Assembly: GCF_029846715.1 (NCBI RefSeq)
Contig: NZ_JARVWW010000018.1
Location: forward strand, 1 to 64,000
DNA: 64,000 bases
Reading direction: 5' to 3'
DNA from: Bradyrhizobium nivariense
GTDB taxonomy: Bacteria; Pseudomonadota; Alphaproteobacteria; Rhizobiales; Xanthobacteraceae
The notes under the pieces are model-generated. The model ran no database searches, was not told where the DNA came from, and was given only the letters and a program-made list of their open reading frames with translations. A program made the translations under genes and the position numbers. Below are positions 61,857-64,000 of the stretch, in pieces (position 1 is the first letter of the stretch; each line of letters begins with the position of its first letter).

Positions 61857-62682
61857 TGCCGCCGCCAACGCCTTCGCGTTCGATCATCACTGAAGCTGCT
61901 ACCTTCTCTGCCGCGCGCTTGCTGCCACCGATGCCTTCCGCCGGCGCCAGCCCCGGCAGGTCGACCGCGACGCGGAATTGCGGATCGTGATGCGGGCCGG
62001 TGCGCTCGACCTCGCGGTAGACCGGCGTCGGCAATCCCTTGCCCTGCGCCCATTCCTGAAGAACGGTCTTGGGATCGCGCAAGGGACGCCGCGGCTTGTG
62101 CATGCGCTCGGTCCAGTTGCGCTTGACGAACTCGGACGCCGCCGCGTAGCCGCCGTCGAGGAAGACGGCGCCGATCACGGCCTCGCAGATGTCGCCGAGC
62201 ACGCTCTTGCGCAGGCGCGCGTCGGCGCTGGGGCCGACCGAGCCGAGCTTGATGTCGTCGAGCAGACCGAGCGACTTGGCGACATCGGCGCAGCTCTCCT
62301 TGCGCACCAGTTCGGCAAGTCGCTTGGACAGCTCGCCTTCGTCGGCGTTCGGGAAGGCGTGATAGAGCATGTCGGAGACGACGAGCCCGAGCACGTGGTC
62401 GCCGAGGAATTCCAGCCGCTGATAGCTGTCGCCGCGCTTGCGCCCGGACTTCAGCGCGGAGACGTGCGTAATCCCCTGCATCAAGAGGTTCGGATCGGCG
62501 AAGCTGTAGCCGATGCGTGCTTCGAGCGCCGCGTTCGCATCCGTGCCCTTGGCCTTGGTGCTCCGCACCCGCTTCTTCTTCGCAGGCGTCTTGATCTCAA
62601 GGGTCTTGGTCGCAGCTTCGCCGTCGGGGCCCGCTTGCGCCTCGGTCGGTTGGGTCGCGATGTCCTTGGCTTCGTCTTTCAT
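61846..62682 (-). CDS. rnc: Ribonuclease III
   Basis: The 278-residue enzyme cleaves double-stranded RNA in rRNA maturation. The catalytic domain (about 50-190) has the signature RLEFLGDHVLG (Glu91, Asp95) and later the GDICEAVIGAVFLDGG acidic motif; a dsRNA-binding domain follows (about 205-275). Unusually, the first about 48 residues are a charged extension (TKTLEIKTPAKKKRVRSTKA) absent from typical RNase III. ATG 62682 overlaps lepB stop by 4 bases. Confidence 0.95.
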   Translation of the reverse strand: MKDEAKDIATQPTEAQAGPDGEAATKTLEIKTPAKKKRVRSTKAKGTDANAALEARIGYSFADPNLLMQGITHVSALKSGRKRGDSYQRLEFLGDHVLGLVVSDMLYHAFPNADEGELSKRLAELVRKESCADVAKSLGLLDDIKLGSVGPSADARLRKSVLGDICEAVIGAVFLDGGYAAASEFVKRNWTERMHKPRRPLRDPKTVLQEWAQGKGLPTPVYREVERTGPHHDPQFRVAVDLPGLAPAEGIGGSKRAAEKVAASVMIEREGVGGGNDG

Positions 62683-63443
62683 CGGACGATTTTGAAGAAG
62701 CGAGTCCAGCGCACCGCCCACGGCCAGCGCCAGAACATCCAGGCATGCTCGCCTTCGGCGATCGAGAAGAAGATCATCTGGGCACGCCCGATCAGGTTCT
62801 CCTGCGGCACGTAGCCGACCTGACCGAGGAAGCGGCTGTCGGTGGAGTTGTCGCGGTTGTCGCCCATCATGAAGAAGTGGCCGGTCGGCACGGTGTAGAC
62901 GTTGGTGTTGTCCACGTAGCCGTTGTCGGCGCAGTCCAGCGTCTCGTAGGACACGCCGTTCGGCAGCGTCTCCTTCCAGCGCTTGACCCGGGAGACACCG
63001 CCGCCTTCGGAGCCGCAGGGATCCTCGCCGACAAATTCGCTCATGCGCTGCCGCTCGACCGGCGTGTCGTTGATGTAGAGCAGCCCGTCCCGCATCTGGA
63101 CGCGGTCGCCGGGAAGCCCGATCACGCGCTTGATGTAGTCGGTGGAGTCGTCCTTGGGCAGGCGGAATACGACGATGTCGCCGCGGTTCGGGTCCGAGCC
63201 CCAGATCCGCCCCGAGAACAGCGGCGGCGAGAACGGGATCGAGTAGTGGCTATAGCCGTAGGAATATTTCGAGACGAACAGATAGTCGCCGACCAGCAGC
63301 GTCGCCTTCATCGAGCCGGATGGGATGTTGAACGGCTGGAACAGGAAGGTGCGGATCACCAGCGCTATCAGGAGAGCGTGGATCACGACCCGGATCGTTT
63401 CGCCGACGCCGCTCTCAGTCTTCGTTCCTGAAGTCACGCTCAT
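62679..63443 (-). CDS. lepB: Signal peptidase I
   Basis: The 254-residue membrane protease cleaves signal peptides of exported proteins. One N-terminal transmembrane helix (about 16-35) is followed by the catalytic Ser44 (IPSGSMKATLL) and Lys105 (DYIKRVIGLPGD), and later GHFFMMGDNRDNSTDSR. It stands at the head of the lepB-rnc-era cluster, overlapping rnc by 4 bases, and lies 250 bases from acpS. Confidence 0.95.
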   Translation of the reverse strand: MSVTSGTKTESGVGETIRVVIHALLIALVIRTFLFQPFNIPSGSMKATLLVGDYLFVSKYSYGYSHYSIPFSPPLFSGRIWGSDPNRGDIVVFRLPKDDSTDYIKRVIGLPGDRVQMRDGLLYINDTPVERQRMSEFVGEDPCGSEGGGVSRVKRWKETLPNGVSYETLDCADNGYVDNTNVYTVPTGHFFMMGDNRDNSTDSRFLGQVGYVPQENLIGRAQMIFFSIAEGEHAWMFWRWPWAVRWTRFFKIVR

Positions 63444-63692
63444 TGCTCTCTCAATTCCGGCCGGCGGTCACAGCGCGCCCCCCTCCCGCGAACGGCCCGT
63501 CGGTTCGCGTCCCAAGGAGATTGTCCTGATTCTGATAATGAGGGCCAATTCCGGCGTAAAGCCGAATTCGCCCAGGCTGATTTGCGTCCGCGGACTTTTA
63601 GACGGTTGTCGGAGGCCACGCAATCAAGGAACGCGTCAAAACTATATAAGTCTTTGATTTTTAATGATAATTATAAAATCGCCAAAGACCGA

Positions 63693-64000
63693 TCAGGATT
63701 TGGCCAGCGGCACGGCGGAAATGATGACGAAGGCCTGTGCCAACGGCCAGTCATCGGTGATCGACAGGTCGATCTGCGCCTCGAACCCCTCCGGCGTCAG
63801 GGCCTGGAGCCGGGCCAGCGCCCCGCCCGTCAATTGCATGGTCGGCCGTCCTCCCGGCAGGTTGACCACCCCCATGTCGCGCCACCACACGCCGCGCCTT
63901 ATGCCGGTGCCGAGGGCCTTGGAGCAGGCCTCCTTGGCGGCAAAGCGCTTGGCGTAGGTCGCCACCACCATTTTCTCGTTCTTGGCGCGCCGCTCCGCCT
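63693..64000 (-). CDS. acpS: Holo-ACP synthase, partial at window edge
   Basis: The visible C-terminal 102 residues contain YAKRFAAKEACSKALGTGIRRGV with the conserved Lys-Glu of AcpS (KEACSKALGTG), and GGRPTMQLTGGALARLQAL. It transfers phosphopantetheine to ACP. The frame stays open through the window edge, so the start lies outside; an internal ATG at 63971 would give only a fragment. It is convergent in no way with lepB: both are on the minus strand. Confidence 0.9.
   Translation of the reverse strand, partial: AERRAKNEKMVVATYAKRFAAKEACSKALGTGIRRGVWWRDMGVVNLPGGRPTMQLTGGALARLQALTPEGFEAQIDLSITDDWPLAQAFVIISAVPLAKS

Overview
The window is high-GC alphaproteobacterial DNA, most likely from Bradyrhizobium or a close Bradyrhizobiaceae relative. 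This is inferred from chromosomal gene order (plsX-fabH-ihfA-merR-tRNA-Pro; glyA-nrdR-ribD-ribE-ribH-nusB-thiL-hppA; parC-recO-era-rnc-lepB-acpS), a HemB with aspartates in the metal loop, an LdtR-like MarR regulator, and dispersed palindromic repeats of the kind common in this group. No database search was possible.

Region 1 (1-994) is a scarred flank: the 3' end of an IS3-family transposase, an AlbA_2-domain gene cut off by that insertion sequence, and a frameshifted TetR remnant.

Region 2 (about 995-19682) is an 18.6-kb genomic island inserted at tRNA-Pro(GGG). It is bounded by a 46-bp direct repeat that covers the 3' part of the tRNA up to and including the anticodon loop. At the left end are a tyrosine integrase, an excisionase-like gene and a coupled unknown gene. 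At the right end are a VapE-type helicase and a small phage-like gene cluster. The cargo looks defensive: a metallophosphoesterase with a large extra C-terminal region plus a small partner gene; a tripartite toxin-antitoxin-SecB-like chaperone (TAC) operon with its own promoter and operator-like dyad; a serine recombinase; and a type I restriction-modification operon (hsdM-hsdS-SIR2-hsdR) with a SIR2-domain gene embedded between hsdS and hsdR. The integrase plus VapE, without capsid or tail genes, suggests a satellite-like or defence island.

Region 3 (19638-64000) is conserved chromosome. It carries lipid synthesis (plsX, fabH), envelope assembly (bamE), energy (hppA), the riboflavin/thiamine block with nusB and nrdR, glyA, hemB, the leucyl-transferase bpt, Mn/Fe uptake (mntH with an upstream Mur/Fur-like site), a diguanylate/adenylate-cyclase-type class III cyclase, several exporters, DmeF-type divalent metal efflux divergent from a chromate resistance pair (rhodanese-ChrB fusion plus chrA), a decayed patch with a SnoaL-like pseudogene, an orphan ABC solute-binding protein plus GMC oxidoreductase, parC, and the recO-era-rnc-lepB-acpS cell-maintenance cluster that runs off the right edge.

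Four copies of a roughly 107-bp palindromic intergenic element (29.7, 39.8, 53.5 and 56.8 kb) and several other inverted-repeat elements sit between chromosomal genes. The best candidates for follow-up are the SIR2-containing type I RM operon, the TAC operon, and the metallophosphoesterase/small-protein pair.
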